Shown one piece after another: positions 25,317 to 36,341 of a stretch of DNA of 40,430 nt. The notes under the pieces are model-generated. The model ran no database searches. It worked only from the letters and a program-made list of their open reading frames with translations, and had not been told where the DNA came from. The position numbers and the translations under genes are program-made. Location: contig NZ_DATIND010000039.1 of the NCBI RefSeq assembly GCF_035474595.1, positions 1-40,430 of the forward strand, written 5' to 3'. How positions within the stretch are numbered: position 1 is the first letter of the stretch; each line of letters starts with the position of its first letter. Origin of the DNA: Longimicrobium sp. GTDB lineage: Bacteria; Gemmatimonadota; Gemmatimonadetes; Longimicrobiales; Longimicrobiaceae.

Positions 25317-25674
25317 GATCGCGCAACACGGAGGGATGACGCCATTGTGAAGGTGGCACGTTAACGGACAATTCCCAGCGGCGGAAGAGTCTTGTCGCCA
25401 CATGCGGGTACCCGCTGGCAAGATGGCTTGGCAAACGAACGCCGTAGCTCCGCCCCCAACGCCGGCCCGCCTTCGTCGTGCTCAGGGTGCCACTCACAAC
25501 GAAACTGCCCTGCCACCCGTGAGGCGACAGGGCCGCAATTCGTTTGCAGCGCAACAGCGGAGGCGGAGGAACAGCCCCTGCCTGTGCCCCAGCGTACCGT
25601 GACCGCCGCGTCAGCCAAAAACCAGTGGCAAGCACGCATCTCCCGCCAGCCGAGCTTCGGCGACCGGGGGATGG
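25317..25674. other. Intergenic region carrying a tRNA-Ser-end repeat
   Basis: About 360 bp without a supported gene. It contains the 23-bp copy of the tRNA-Ser(CGA) 3' end plus flank (25547-25569), preceded by a small stem (GCCCTG/CAGGGC, about 25506-25532) that recalls the tRNA-cluster terminator. Confidence 0.5.
25547..25569. repeat. tRNA-Ser 3'-end repeat (attachment-site-like), copy I
   Basis: All 23 bases are identical to 39823-39845, which covers the discriminator, acceptor 3' strand, start of the T-stem and downstream flank of tRNA-Ser(CGA). It matches 22 of 23 at 38886-38908. Upstream it also shares TTTG with the terminator edge. A chance match of this length is very unlikely. Confidence 0.6.
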
Positions 25675-27015
25675 TCAGCCCGCGGCCCCGGCCTCGGCTC
25701 GAATCGTGGATGAAGATGCGGCCGCGGGGAGCGTGAACTGGAACCTGCTCCCTCGCCCCGGCTCGCTCTCGGCCCAGACCCGGCCGCCGTGCGCTTCCAC
25801 CATCCCCTTGACGATGGCGAGGCCGAGCCCCAGCCCGCGCCGGTCCGACCGGCGGGCCTGCCAGAACCGGTCGAAGAGGTGGGGGAGATGCTCCGGCGGA
25901 ATCCCGGGTCCGCTGTCCTCCACCCACCACCGCACCTCATCCCCCTCCGCGCACGCCCCGACCTCGACCCGCCCGCCGGCGGGGGTGAACTTGAGCGCGT
26001 TGCCGAGCAGGTTGCCGAGCACCTGGAGAACGCGGTCGCGGTCGGCCATCACCGGGGGAAGCGGTTCGTCCAGCCGGAAGCCGATCTCGATCCCCTGCTC
26101 CTCCGCGGTTCCCCGGTGCGTCTCGATCGCCTCGCGCACGATCGGCCCCACCGCCTCCGGAGCGGGGTCGATGGCCAGCCGCCCCGCCTCGATCCGCGAG
26201 ATGTCGAGCAGGTCGTCGATCATCCGGTTGGCGCGCCCGGTGGAGCGGAGGATGGTGCGCAGGGTGCGGCCGAACACCCCGTCCCGGAGCTCCGGCGAGG
26301 CCTCTTCCAGCAGGTACGAGGCGCCCTGGCCGACCGTGTTGATGGGGTTGCGAAGGTCGTGCGACACCACGCGCAGCACCTCGTCGCGCGCACGGACCGC
26401 CTCCTGCGCCGCGCCGTACAGCCGCGCGTTGTCGATGGCCACCGAGGCGATGCGCCCCAGCTCGCGCGCGAGCACCAGGTCGTCGGCCTGGTAGTAGCGG
26501 TCGGTGCGGGTCGAGGCCAGCGCGAGCCCCCCGAGGCGGCTTCCCCGCGCCAGCAGCGGCACGTACATGAGCGAGGTGGGCGCCAGCCCGCTCCACGCTT
26601 CGTGCTCCTCCTCGCTCGCCGCGTTCCGGCGCAGCCACTCGGCGGTCACCGGGGAGATGAGCACCGGCTCCTCTTCCTTCAGCCCGAGCGGAAAGGCCGA
26701 GGTACCCTCCGAACCGCCGACCTCGGCCACCAGCCGCTGCAGCTGCGGGAGGCGGCCCGGATCCACGTGCGCGATCCCGAGCGCCCGCACGCCGCCGTCG
26801 GGCTCCACGACGTCCACCACGCACATGCAGGCCACGCGCGGCACGGCCAGGTCCGCCAGCGCCTGCAACGCGCGCGCGTAGTCCAGCGTGCTCGCGAGCG
26901 TCTGGCCGGCCTCCATGAGAAAGCGGAGCGCCTCGCGCGTGCCGACCCGCGACCGCTCCAGGCCGCGGTCCTGAGGAAGCTCCGAGGGCGCTTCGATGGA
27001 ACTCGTGCCGCTCAT
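25675..27015 (-). CDS. Soluble GAF-domain sensor histidine kinase
   Basis: The product is 446 residues from the ATG at 27015, preceded by GGGAG. Residues about 30-195 are a GAF domain (RVACMCVVDVVEPDG ... YVPLLARGSRLGGLALAST). A HisKA dimerisation domain has the phospho-accepting His in RVVSHDLRNPINTV. The HATPase_c domain has the N-box NLLGNALKFTPAG, G1-box VEDSGPGIPPEHL and G2 GLGLGLAIVKGMVEAHGG. All kinase boxes are intact. There is no transmembrane helix, so it should sense an intracellular signal or a protein partner. No response regulator is adjacent, so its partner is elsewhere. Confidence 0.92.
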   Translation of the reverse strand: MSGTSSIEAPSELPQDRGLERSRVGTREALRFLMEAGQTLASTLDYARALQALADLAVPRVACMCVVDVVEPDGGVRALGIAHVDPGRLPQLQRLVAEVGGSEGTSAFPLGLKEEEPVLISPVTAEWLRRNAASEEEHEAWSGLAPTSLMYVPLLARGSRLGGLALASTRTDRYYQADDLVLARELGRIASVAIDNARLYGAAQEAVRARDEVLRVVSHDLRNPINTVGQGASYLLEEASPELRDGVFGRTLRTILRSTGRANRMIDDLLDISRIEAGRLAIDPAPEAVGPIVREAIETHRGTAEEQGIEIGFRLDEPLPPVMADRDRVLQVLGNLLGNALKFTPAGGRVEVGACAEGDEVRWWVEDSGPGIPPEHLPHLFDRFWQARRSDRRGLGLGLAIVKGMVEAHGGRVWAESEPGRGSRFQFTLPAAASSSTIRAEAGAAG

Positions 27016-27192
27016 GCTCGCTCCCGCTCGAAGAAATCCCGGCCACCCCGCGCCTCGCCGCAAGATACGCACGCGCAGCGATCGCCGCCCGCCTCGCGCG
27101 CGCCGTGCGGCGAAGAGGGATGGCGGCGAGGCGGACGCGGTTGACGGAGCGGGGACCGGTTCGGCGGGCTCGCGGGCCGGACGAGCGCCGGA

Positions 27193-28239
27193 TCAGTAGC
27201 CGTCGACCTCCACGACGGCGTCAGCGAAGGCTACGGGGGCTTCCTGGGGCAGGTTGTGGCCGACGCCGCCCGTGACGACCCGGTGTGCGTATCTCCCCGA
27301 GAACTTCCCGGCGTAGGCGCTGGCGTCCGGGTGTGGCGCGCCGTTGGAATCGCCCTCCAGGGTGATGGCGGGGACGGCGATCACGGGAGCACCGGCGAGC
27401 CGCCTTTCGAGTTCGTCGTACTTCGCCTCGCCTTCGGCCAGTCCCATCCGCCAGCGGTAGTTGTGGATCACGATGGCGACGTGGTCCGGGTTGTCGAACG
27501 CGGCCGCGCTGCGCTCGAAGGTGGCATCATCGAAGCTCCACCGCGGCGAGGCGAGCTGCCAGATGAGGCGGTTGAAATCGTGCCGGTACCGTTCGTAGCC
27601 CGCGCGGCCGCGCTCCGTGGCGAAATAGAACTGGTACCACCACTTGAGCTCGGCGTCCGGCGGCAGCGGCGCCCGGTTGGCTTCCGGGCTGCCGATCAGG
27701 TAGCCGCTGACGGAGACGATCGCCTTGCAGCGCTCCGGCCAGAGCGCCGCCACGATGTTCGCCGTCCGCGCTCCCCAGTCGAATCCGGCGACGATCGCCC
27801 TCTCGATACCCAGCGCGTCCATCAGGGCGATGGTGTCGGCCGCGATCGCCGACTGCTGGCCATTCCGGAGCGTCTCGCCCGAGAGAAAGCGCGTCGTCCC
27901 GTGGCCGCGCAGGTACGGCACGATCACGCGGTAGCCCCTCGCCGCCAGCAGCGGCGCGACGCCGGCATAGCTGTGGATGTCGTAGGGCCAGCCGTGGAGC
28001 AGGACCACCGCGGGGCCGGCGGCGGGGCCGGCTTCGGCGTACCCTACGTTCAGGACGCCGGCATCGACCTGCTTCACCGGACCGAACGACGCGATTGTCC
28101 CCGGAGTGGTCGCGCCCGCGGGGCTCGTCCGGCTGGATTGCGCGTCCGCGGAACCGATCGAGGCGAGCTCGGCCGCGGCGAGGGCTGCCGCGGCGGCGCT
28201 CAGGAAGCCACGGCGGTCGAGGTGGATTGCTTCGGACAT
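27193..28239 (-). CDS. Tat-exported alpha/beta hydrolase (epoxide hydrolase/haloalkane dehalogenase type)
   Basis: The product is 348 residues from the second of two adjacent ATGs (28239), which has the better spacing to GGAG. The first is at 28242. A twin-arginine signal (DRRGFLSAAAAALAAAELAS) is present at the N-terminus. The hydrolase core shows the oxyanion motif HGWPYD, GHGTTRFLSG, the nucleophile Asp in AGFDWGARTA, and a terminal His in GGVGHNLPQEAP. An Asp nucleophile after GF/GH with DWGA is typical of epoxide hydrolases and haloacid or haloalkane dehalogenases, not of esterases. It would act in the periplasm. It is followed on the same strand by related hydrolases. Confidence 0.88.
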   Translation of the reverse strand: MSEAIHLDRRGFLSAAAAALAAAELASIGSADAQSSRTSPAGATTPGTIASFGPVKQVDAGVLNVGYAEAGPAAGPAVVLLHGWPYDIHSYAGVAPLLAARGYRVIVPYLRGHGTTRFLSGETLRNGQQSAIAADTIALMDALGIERAIVAGFDWGARTANIVAALWPERCKAIVSVSGYLIGSPEANRAPLPPDAELKWWYQFYFATERGRAGYERYRHDFNRLIWQLASPRWSFDDATFERSAAAFDNPDHVAIVIHNYRWRMGLAEGEAKYDELERRLAGAPVIAVPAITLEGDSNGAPHPDASAYAGKFSGRYAHRVVTGGVGHNLPQEAPVAFADAVVEVDGY

Positions 28240-28447
28240 CATCTCTCCAGTCGTCCCTGGAATCCGGACGAAATCCCGGCCGGTCGCGGTTGCGCGGATG
28301 CGGCCGTTTCGCTCACGACGGCAGCGCTTTGCCGGACTGCTCCGCCACCATGTACGCGGCGTACCACTCGGGCCAGCCCGCGCCCGAGCAGGCCGCGACG
28401 TCTCGCGGGAGAGGCACGGCATGCGGCGCGTGCCCCTCTCCCCGCGG

Positions 28448-29797
28448 TCAGCGCAGGGTCCTGAACGACGCCCGCATCTCCCCGGTAAAGAGCGCGGGCT
28501 GCTCCCACGCGGCGAAGTGGCCGCCCCGGTCCAGCCGGTTGTAGTGGATGAGCCGGGGGTACGCGCGCTCCGCCCAGCTCCGCGGCGCGGCGTAGATCTC
28601 GTCGGGGAAGGCGCTCACGGCCACCGGGAGCTTCACGCCCCGCACGTCGAAGAAGCCTCCGCTCGCCGGAAGCTGCGCGGTGTCCCAGTACAGGCGCGCC
28701 GAGGAGATCGCGGTGTTCGTCACCCAGTAGAGCGTGACATTGTCGAGCACGTCGTCCCGCGTCAGCCCCTCCGTCTTTCCGTCGAAGACGCGGGCGATCA
28801 TCTCCTGGCTGCGTGCGTCGTGGTCCAGCATCCAGGCCGCCAGGCCGACCGGCGAGTCGACCAGCCCGTACAGCGTCTGCGGACGGTTGTTCATCTCGAT
28901 GGCGTAGCCCAGCCCCTTCTTGTAGAAGAAGTCCAGCTGGTCCCACGCGCCGCGCTCCTCGGGCGTGAGGCCGGCGGGCGGTGCCTGGCCGAACGCGAGC
29001 GCCTTCGAGACGTCGGCCGGGACCGTGGCCGCCATGTTGGTGTGGATGCCGAGCAGCCCCGGCGGCTCCTGCAGGGCCATCACCTCCGAGACGGCGTTCC
29101 CCCAGTCGCCGCCCTGCGCCACGTACCGCGTGTACCCCAGGCGCTGCATCAGCGTCGCCCACGCACGGGCGATGCGGACGGGGTGCCACCCCGGCGCCGT
29201 GGGCTTGCCCGAGAAGCCGTAGCCGGGGAGCGAGGGGATCACCACGTGGAACGCGTCGGCCGCGCTCCCCCCGTGCGCCGTGGGATCCGTCAGCGGCGCG
29301 ACGACCTTCAGCTGCTCGATGACCGAGCCGGGCCACCCGTGGGTGATGATGAGCGGCAGCGCGTTCTCGTGCTTCGAGCGCACGTGGATGAAGTGGATGT
29401 CGAGCCCGTCGATCTCCGTGACGAAGTTCGGCACGGCGTTCAGCCGCGCCTCCACCTTCCGCCAGTCGTAGCCGCTCGCCCAGTAGCTCGCGAGTGCCTG
29501 CATGGTCGCCTGCTGCACGCCCTGCGACGCATCGGCCACCGTCTCCCGGTCGGGCCACCGCGTCGCGGCGACGCGCCGGCGCAGGTCGGCGAGATCCGCG
29601 TCGGGGATGTTCACGCGGAACGGACGAATCGCGGGATCGGTCTGCCCGCTCACCGCCAGCGGTGTGTCCAGCGTCACGACGTCGGTCATCGCGCTAACTC
29701 TCCTGGAAAGGGCGAGAAGGCCCGGCTGGCCGGCGGCGACGGTCGCGGCCGCGGCGGCGAGGAAGTGGCGGCGGGTGAGATCGGGCGGCTCGGGCAT
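28448..29797 (-). CDS. Tat-exported epoxide hydrolase with EHN domain
   Basis: The product is 449 residues from the ATG at 29797, with a strong AAGGAGG ribosome site. The Tat signal is DLTRRHFLAAAAATVAAG. Residues about 65-170 form the epoxide hydrolase N-terminal (EHN) domain (IRPFRVNIPDADLADLRRRV ... DWRKVEARLNAVPNF). The alpha/beta hydrolase part has oxyanion motif THGWPGS, nucleophile Asp in QGGDWGNAV and catalytic His in RGGHFAAWEQP. This is the microsomal/juvenile-hormone epoxide hydrolase type, which opens epoxides to diols. It is exported folded. It lies upstream of the smaller Tat hydrolase on the same strand, with 208 bp between them, so both may be involved in detoxifying related compounds. 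Confidence 0.9.
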   Translation of the reverse strand: MPEPPDLTRRHFLAAAAATVAAGQPGLLALSRRVSAMTDVVTLDTPLAVSGQTDPAIRPFRVNIPDADLADLRRRVAATRWPDRETVADASQGVQQATMQALASYWASGYDWRKVEARLNAVPNFVTEIDGLDIHFIHVRSKHENALPLIITHGWPGSVIEQLKVVAPLTDPTAHGGSAADAFHVVIPSLPGYGFSGKPTAPGWHPVRIARAWATLMQRLGYTRYVAQGGDWGNAVSEVMALQEPPGLLGIHTNMAATVPADVSKALAFGQAPPAGLTPEERGAWDQLDFFYKKGLGYAIEMNNRPQTLYGLVDSPVGLAAWMLDHDARSQEMIARVFDGKTEGLTRDDVLDNVTLYWVTNTAISSARLYWDTAQLPASGGFFDVRGVKLPVAVSAFPDEIYAAPRSWAERAYPRLIHYNRLDRGGHFAAWEQPALFTGEMRASFRTLR

Positions 29798-30015
29798 GCG
29801 GTGCCTCCTTCGGCGGGTGGCCACGGTACGGACGTCTATCCCTCCAGCGGGGACCAGCCCGGTCCCGCCGGTCGCTCACCGCTCCTTCGGTCGTTCCGAT
29901 TGCACGATCGTTTCTTCACCTGGTCATGAGTCCGGCACGGCGGCGGCGGCATCGGCCGCCTGCCCCGTGCCCCTCTCTCCGTCAGCGCGGGCGGCCGGAA
30001 CGCGCCGCGCAGGGT

Positions 30016-31212
30016 TCACGAATCCGAAACCACGTGGCCGATCCCGGCGGCGAGCTCGGCCGGGCTCGCGGTGGCGCCCACCGGCTCGGCGGCCACCTGG
30101 CGGGCGAACTCCAGCAGGTCGGCGTTGAACCGCTCCCCGTGCGTGCTCATCAATCCGTGCGGCGCGCCCGGATAGATCTTCAGCGCCGCGCCCGGGATCA
30201 TCTTCGACGAGCGCAGGCCGCCCACGGTGATGGGCACGATCTGGTCGTCGTCGCCGTGGATGACCAGCGCCGGCACGTCCACCTTCCCCAGGTCCCGCCG
30301 GAAGTCGCTCTCGGAGAACGCCCTGATGCAGTCGTACGCCGCGGCCAGCCCGCACTGCATGCTCATCAGCCAGAACGCGTCCCGGACGCCCTGCGACACC
30401 TTCGATCCCTCGCGGTTGGCACCGTAGAAGGGCGCGCTCAGCTCCTTCCAGTACTGCGGCCGGTCCCCCGCTACGCCCGCGCGGATCCCGTCGAACGCCT
30501 CCATCGGCACGCCCTCGGGGTTGTCCGGCGTCCGCAGCATGAGCGGGGGGATGGCGCTCACCAGCACCGCCCCCGCCACCCGCGCCGTCCCGTGCCGGGC
30601 GATATAGCGCACCACCTCGCCGCCGCCGGTGGAGTGGCCCACGTGCACCGCGCCGCGCAGGTCCAGCGCTTCCGCCACCGCCGCCAGGTCGTCGGCGTAA
30701 GTGTCCATGTCGTTGCCCGCCCAGCTCTGCGTGGACCGGCCGTGGCCGCGGCGGTCGTGCGCGATGGCCCGGAACCCGTGCGAGGCGAAGAAGAAGAGCT
30801 GGTCGTCCCACGCGTCGGCGTTCAGCGGCCACCCGTGGCTGAAGACCACCGGCTGCCCCGAGCCCCAGTCCTTGTAGAAGAGCTGCGCCCCGTCCCTCGT
30901 GGTGATCGTCGGCATGGCGGCCTCCCTGTGGCCGTGCGGGGGAGAGAACCGGCGTGGACGCGGCAGCGTGCCCATCCACTCCCGGATGTACGGCGGGCAA
31001 TGGAGCAGCTCGATCCCCTCGCCCTCGCACGCGGCCAGGAAGTCCACGCCCTCCAGGTCCACCAGCGTCACCTCGTCCAGATCGAGCGCAACCCGCCCGC
31101 CGCTGCTCCGGATGTGGACCCGCAGCTCGCCCACATCCTCCGGCTTGATGCGTCCGGCGAGCCGCAGCACCGCGGCTCCGCCGGCCGAATCCATTTCGAT
31201 CTTCATGGTCAT
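30016..31212 (-). CDS. STAS-like domain fused to alpha/beta hydrolase (non-haem chloroperoxidase type)
   Basis: One open frame of 398 residues runs from the ATG at 31212 to 30016. Residues about 1-80 resemble a STAS/anti-sigma antagonist fold ([20 protein letters not shown] ... [28 protein letters not shown]), though without the phospho-Ser loop. Residues 100-398 are a complete alpha/beta hydrolase. It begins [20 protein letters not shown], with Ser in VGHSTGGGE, Asp in HGDDDQIVP and His in [10 protein letters not shown], all as in bacterial haloperoxidases and esterases. The hydrolase Met has its own GGGAGG site at 30921-30926. Either a true fusion is made, or the 299-residue hydrolase is also made from the internal start. 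The hydrolase call is strong. The STAS call is weaker. Confidence 0.85.
   Translation of the reverse strand: MTMKIEMDSAGGAAVLRLAGRIKPEDVGELRVHIRSSGGRVALDLDEVTLVDLEGVDFLAACEGEGIELLHCPPYIREWMGTLPRPRRFSPPHGHREAAMPTITTRDGAQLFYKDWGSGQPVVFSHGWPLNADAWDDQLFFFASHGFRAIAHDRRGHGRSTQSWAGNDMDTYADDLAAVAEALDLRGAVHVGHSTGGGEVVRYIARHGTARVAGAVLVSAIPPLMLRTPDNPEGVPMEAFDGIRAGVAGDRPQYWKELSAPFYGANREGSKVSQGVRDAFWLMSMQCGLAAAYDCIRAFSESDFRRDLGKVDVPALVIHGDDDQIVPITVGGLRSSKMIPGAALKIYPGAPHGLMSTHGERFNADLLEFARQVAAEPVGATASPAELAAGIGHVVSDS
30913..30926 (-). promoter_or_regulatory. Internal ribosome binding site and start codon for the hydrolase part
   Basis: GGGAGG (30921-30926) stands 5 bases from an in-frame ATG (30913-30915), exactly where unfused hydrolases of this family begin. 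It would allow a second, shorter product of 299 residues. Confidence 0.6.
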
Positions 31213-31359
31213 TGCGGGATTTCGGGCGGGCCGTGCGCGGAAGGAAGGGGCAAGCGGCGGGCCGGTGCCAAGCCATGGAACGGCAGGCACTTAGGATTTC
31301 CGCGAGTGCTGAATCGTCGGAAAATGCCGAGATTTCGGCGGGCAGGGGACGAAACAGAT

Positions 31360-31390
31360 AGTCCTAAGTCCCAAGTCCCAAGTCCTGAGT
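31360..31390. repeat. Heptanucleotide repeat AGTCCYR
   Basis: Four consecutive 7-bp units (AGTCCTA, AGTCCCA, AGTCCCA, AGTCCTG) followed by AGTG. Its last part is the exact inverse of CACTCAGGACT at the right end of the array at 31419-31481, so the two arrays can pair. Confidence 0.75.
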
Positions 31391-31418
31391 GATCAGGCTG
31401 ACATCGTATGCGCAGTTC

Positions 31419-31481
31419 AGCACTCAGCACTCAGCACTCAGCACTCAGCACTCAGCACTCAGCACTCAGGACTCAGGACTC
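31419..31481. repeat. Heptanucleotide tandem repeat AGCACTC
   Basis: Nine units: seven exact AGCACTC followed by two AGGACTC. The array is between the 3' end of the sigma-54 activator gene (31504) and the 5' side of the STAS-hydrolase gene. The intergenic stretch 31213-31503 otherwise holds no gene. Confidence 0.9.
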
Positions 31482-31503
31482 GAGAACTTCCCAGCACCCA
31501 GAC

Positions 31504-33960
<2,457 letters not shown>

Positions 33961-34293
33961 CGCCATCTCCTGTTCGTTCCCGCCGACGATCCATCTGCCC
34001 GGAGGCTGCCTATCCCCCCTGCGCGGTCTCCAGCCGCGATTGAGATTCCGGGACGCCGCTCCGTCCCTCCGCCGGGTGCGGCCGGCCGGGCCGGGCTGCC
34101 CTGCGGACTCTCGCGGTTCGATCGTGTATGAGGCAAATAGAAGGCGGACACGCTGGAAGGCAACGCAAACATCTGGGTCTGTAACGAATCCGTCACCGCC
34201 GGGAGGTGTGACCCCGCGGCCCTTTACAGGGGCAGTCCCGCCGGGCATCGTGCGATGGAGCACCTTTTCGGACCCGATCGGGAGGACACCGGC
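33961..34293. promoter_or_regulatory. Divergent promoter region
   Basis: It separates the sigma-54 activator from the FAD oxidoreductase. The AT-richer stretch 34118-34190 is the likely promoter area. GG-N10-GC at 34132-34145 (AGGCAAATAGAAGGC) has the spacing of a sigma-54 -24/-12 element, but its -12 half is poor. Confidence 0.3.
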
Positions 34294-35973
34294 ATGGACG
34301 CCACCGCTCCGGACATCGCCGAGGTCCCGCCGGCCGCCGAGCGCATGTTCCCCGTGCTGACGCCGGCGCAGGTCGAGCGCATGGCGCGCCACGGCCGCGC
34401 GCGTGCCGTGCGCGCCGGCGAGGTGCTGATGCAGCCGGGCGACCGCGAGGCGCCGCTGTTCGCGGTGAAGGCCGGCGAGCTGGAGGTCGTGCGCCCGTCC
34501 GGCGCCGTGGAGACGCCGGTCGCCGTGCTCGGCCCCGGCGGGTTCACCGGCGAGCTGAACATGCTCTCGGGCCGCCGCGCCTTCGTCCGGGCGCGGGTGC
34601 GCGAGCCGGGCGAGGTGGTCGAGCTGAACCGCGAGCAGGTGCTCGCGCTGGTGCAGACCGACGCCGAGCTGGGCGAGATCCTGATGCGCGCGTTCATCCT
34701 GCGCCGCGTGGGGCTCATCGCCCAGGGGTTCGGCGACGTGGTGCTGGTGGGCTCGGCTCACTCGTCGGCCACGCTGCGCATCCGCGAGTTCCTCACCCGC
34801 AACGGGCATCCCTTCGCGTACGTGGACCTGGACCGCGACGAGGGCGTGCAGGCGCTGCTCGACCGCTTCGGCGTGTCGCTGGACGACGTTCCGGTGCTCA
34901 TCTGCCGCGGCGAGGTGGTGCTGCGCAACCCCACCAACCAGCAGGTGGCCGACTGCCTGGGCTTCAACGCCGCCGTCGACGCCGCGCAGCTGCGCGACGT
35001 GGTGATCGTGGGCGCGGGTCCGGCGGGGCTGGCGGCCGCGGTGTACGCCGCGTCGGAGGGGCTCGACGCGCTGGTGCTGGAGACGAGCTCACCCGGCGGG
35101 CAGGCGGCCTCCAGCTCGCGGATCGAGAACTACCTGGGGTTTCCCACCGGCGTGTCGGGGCAGGAGCTGGCGGCGCGGGCCTACACCCAGGCGCAGAAGT
35201 TCGGGGCGCAGATGATGATCGCGCGCGGCGCCGCTCGCCTGGCGTGCGACGGGAGCCCGTACGCGGTGGAGCTCGGCGAGGAGACGCGGGTGCGGTCGCG
35301 CACGGTGGTCATCGCCACCGGCGCCGAGTACCGCGGGCTGGGGCCCACGCTCGAATCCAGGTTCGACAACGCGGGCCTCTACCACAGCGCCACCTTCATC
35401 GAGGCGCAGCTCTGCCGCGGCGCCGAGGTGGTGGTGGTAGGCGGCGGCAACGCGGCGGGGCAGGCGGCCGTGTTCCTGGCCGAAACCGCCGCGTGCGTGC
35501 ACATGCTGGTGCGCTCCGCCGGCCTGGCGGAGACGATGTCGCGCTACCTGGTCCGCCGCATCGAGGAGCACCCCGGCATCGTCCTGCGCACGCGCACGGA
35601 GATCGAGGCGCTGGAAGGAGACGGCCACCTGGAGCGGGTCCGCTGGCGGCAGAACGGCGCGGATGCCGCGGAGACGCGCGAGATCCGGCACGTGTTCGTG
35701 ATGACGGGCGCGGTGCCCGCCACCGCCTGGCTGCACGGATGCGTGGCGCTGGACGCGCACGGCTTCGTGAAGACGGGCCCGGACCTGACGCCCGACGACC
35801 TGGCCGCCGCCGGCTGGCCGCTCGGCCGCCCGCCGCACCTTCTCGAGACGAGCCTCCCCGGCGTGTTCGCCGTGGGCGACGTGCGCTCCGGCAACGTGAA
35901 GCGCGTCGCCTCGGCCGTCGGCGAGGGCTCCATCGCCATCTCCTTCGTGCACCGCGTGCTGCAGGACCGGTAG
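34294..35973 (+). CDS. cNMP-binding/glutaredoxin-like/FAD-dependent oxidoreductase lacking redox cysteines
   Basis: The product is 559 residues from the ATG at 34294, chosen for GGAGGA seven bases upstream. An ATG at 34255 has none. Residues about 15-130 form a cyclic-nucleotide-binding beta-roll (FAVKAGELEVVRP ... GPGGFTGELNMLSGRR). Residues about 149-223 have a thioredoxin/glutaredoxin fold (YVDLDRDEGVQALLDRFGV, then DVPVLICRGEVVLRNPTN). The CxxC position reads SAHSSA. Residues about 235-555 form a thioredoxin-reductase-like FAD/NAD(P)H module (VVIVGAGPAGLAAAVYAA, SPGGQAASSSRIENY, VVVGGGNAAGQAAVF, VFAVGDVRSG). The catalytic CATCDG-type motif is missing. It probably transfers electrons from NAD(P)H to an acceptor other than a disulfide. 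The family layout is known; the substrate is not. Confidence 0.9.
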   Translation: MDATAPDIAEVPPAAERMFPVLTPAQVERMARHGRARAVRAGEVLMQPGDREAPLFAVKAGELEVVRPSGAVETPVAVLGPGGFTGELNMLSGRRAFVRARVREPGEVVELNREQVLALVQTDAELGEILMRAFILRRVGLIAQGFGDVVLVGSAHSSATLRIREFLTRNGHPFAYVDLDRDEGVQALLDRFGVSLDDVPVLICRGEVVLRNPTNQQVADCLGFNAAVDAAQLRDVVIVGAGPAGLAAAVYAASEGLDALVLETSSPGGQAASSSRIENYLGFPTGVSGQELAARAYTQAQKFGAQMMIARGAARLACDGSPYAVELGEETRVRSRTVVIATGAEYRGLGPTLESRFDNAGLYHSATFIEAQLCRGAEVVVVGGGNAAGQAAVFLAETAACVHMLVRSAGLAETMSRYLVRRIEEHPGIVLRTRTEIEALEGDGHLERVRWRQNGADAAETREIRHVFVMTGAVPATAWLHGCVALDAHGFVKTGPDLTPDDLAAAGWPLGRPPHLLETSLPGVFAVGDVRSGNVKRVASAVGEGSIAISFVHRVLQDR

Positions 35974-36087
35974 AGGATCGATTGAACCGCCTCCGAGCCT
36001 CACCGGCGGATGCGGGTAGCCCCGGGCCCGAAAGGTGCCAGGTTCAGGCAGGCTGCGAATCCGGCCCTGCTGGATGTCACCGGGCTG

Positions 36088-36140
36088 ACGGAGGAACGGG
36101 AGGACCCCGTGAATTTCTCCGTTTCCTCCGCTCCCTCCGT
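36088..36140. repeat. Decayed palindrome of CGGAGG units
   Basis: ACGGAGGAACGGGAGG on the left mirrors TTTCCTCCGCTCCCTCCGT on the right. It is unrelated in sequence to the CTCACGCGGAG repeats, though similar in build. Confidence 0.45.
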
Positions 36141-36197
36141 GTGATAGTTTCAGGGGTGCCGGTGCGCAACGGATTTTGCGGAGGGATGAGAAGTGTG

Positions 36198-36227
36198 TAT
36201 GCCCGACTGGAAATCCAGCCGGGCATA
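36198..36227 (+). terminator. Hairpin between FAD oxidoreductase and E1 dehydrogenase genes
   Basis: TATGCCCG and CTGGA pair with TCCAG and CGGGCATA, with one internal mismatch. The stem is about 13 bp with a very short loop, followed by TGTACTTTCC. Terminator and leader roles are both possible. Confidence 0.45.
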
Positions 36228-36341
36228 TGTACTTTCCAGCACACCTGTGTGCCCCGGCCCCGGATCCGCATGGCATCGAAGTAGCCTCGGACCGTTGCCG
36301 CGCCCGCGCGAGAACCCGTATCGCAACAAGGAATCCGTTCA

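Larger units (their letters stand above)
35974..36341. other. Intergenic region with palindromic repeat and hairpin
   Basis: No gene is seen in this 368-bp stretch. It holds a degenerate inverted repeat of CGGAGGAA units (36088-36140) and a clear hairpin (36198-36227). The second may end the FAD oxidoreductase transcript or lie in the leader of the E1 gene. Confidence 0.45.

Noticed and set aside
34131-34146. Sigma-54 promoter upstream of the FAD oxidoreductase
   Set aside because: GG-N10-GC spacing is right, but the -12 half (AGGC) and flanks match the consensus poorly; kept only as a weak note in the intergenic entry.
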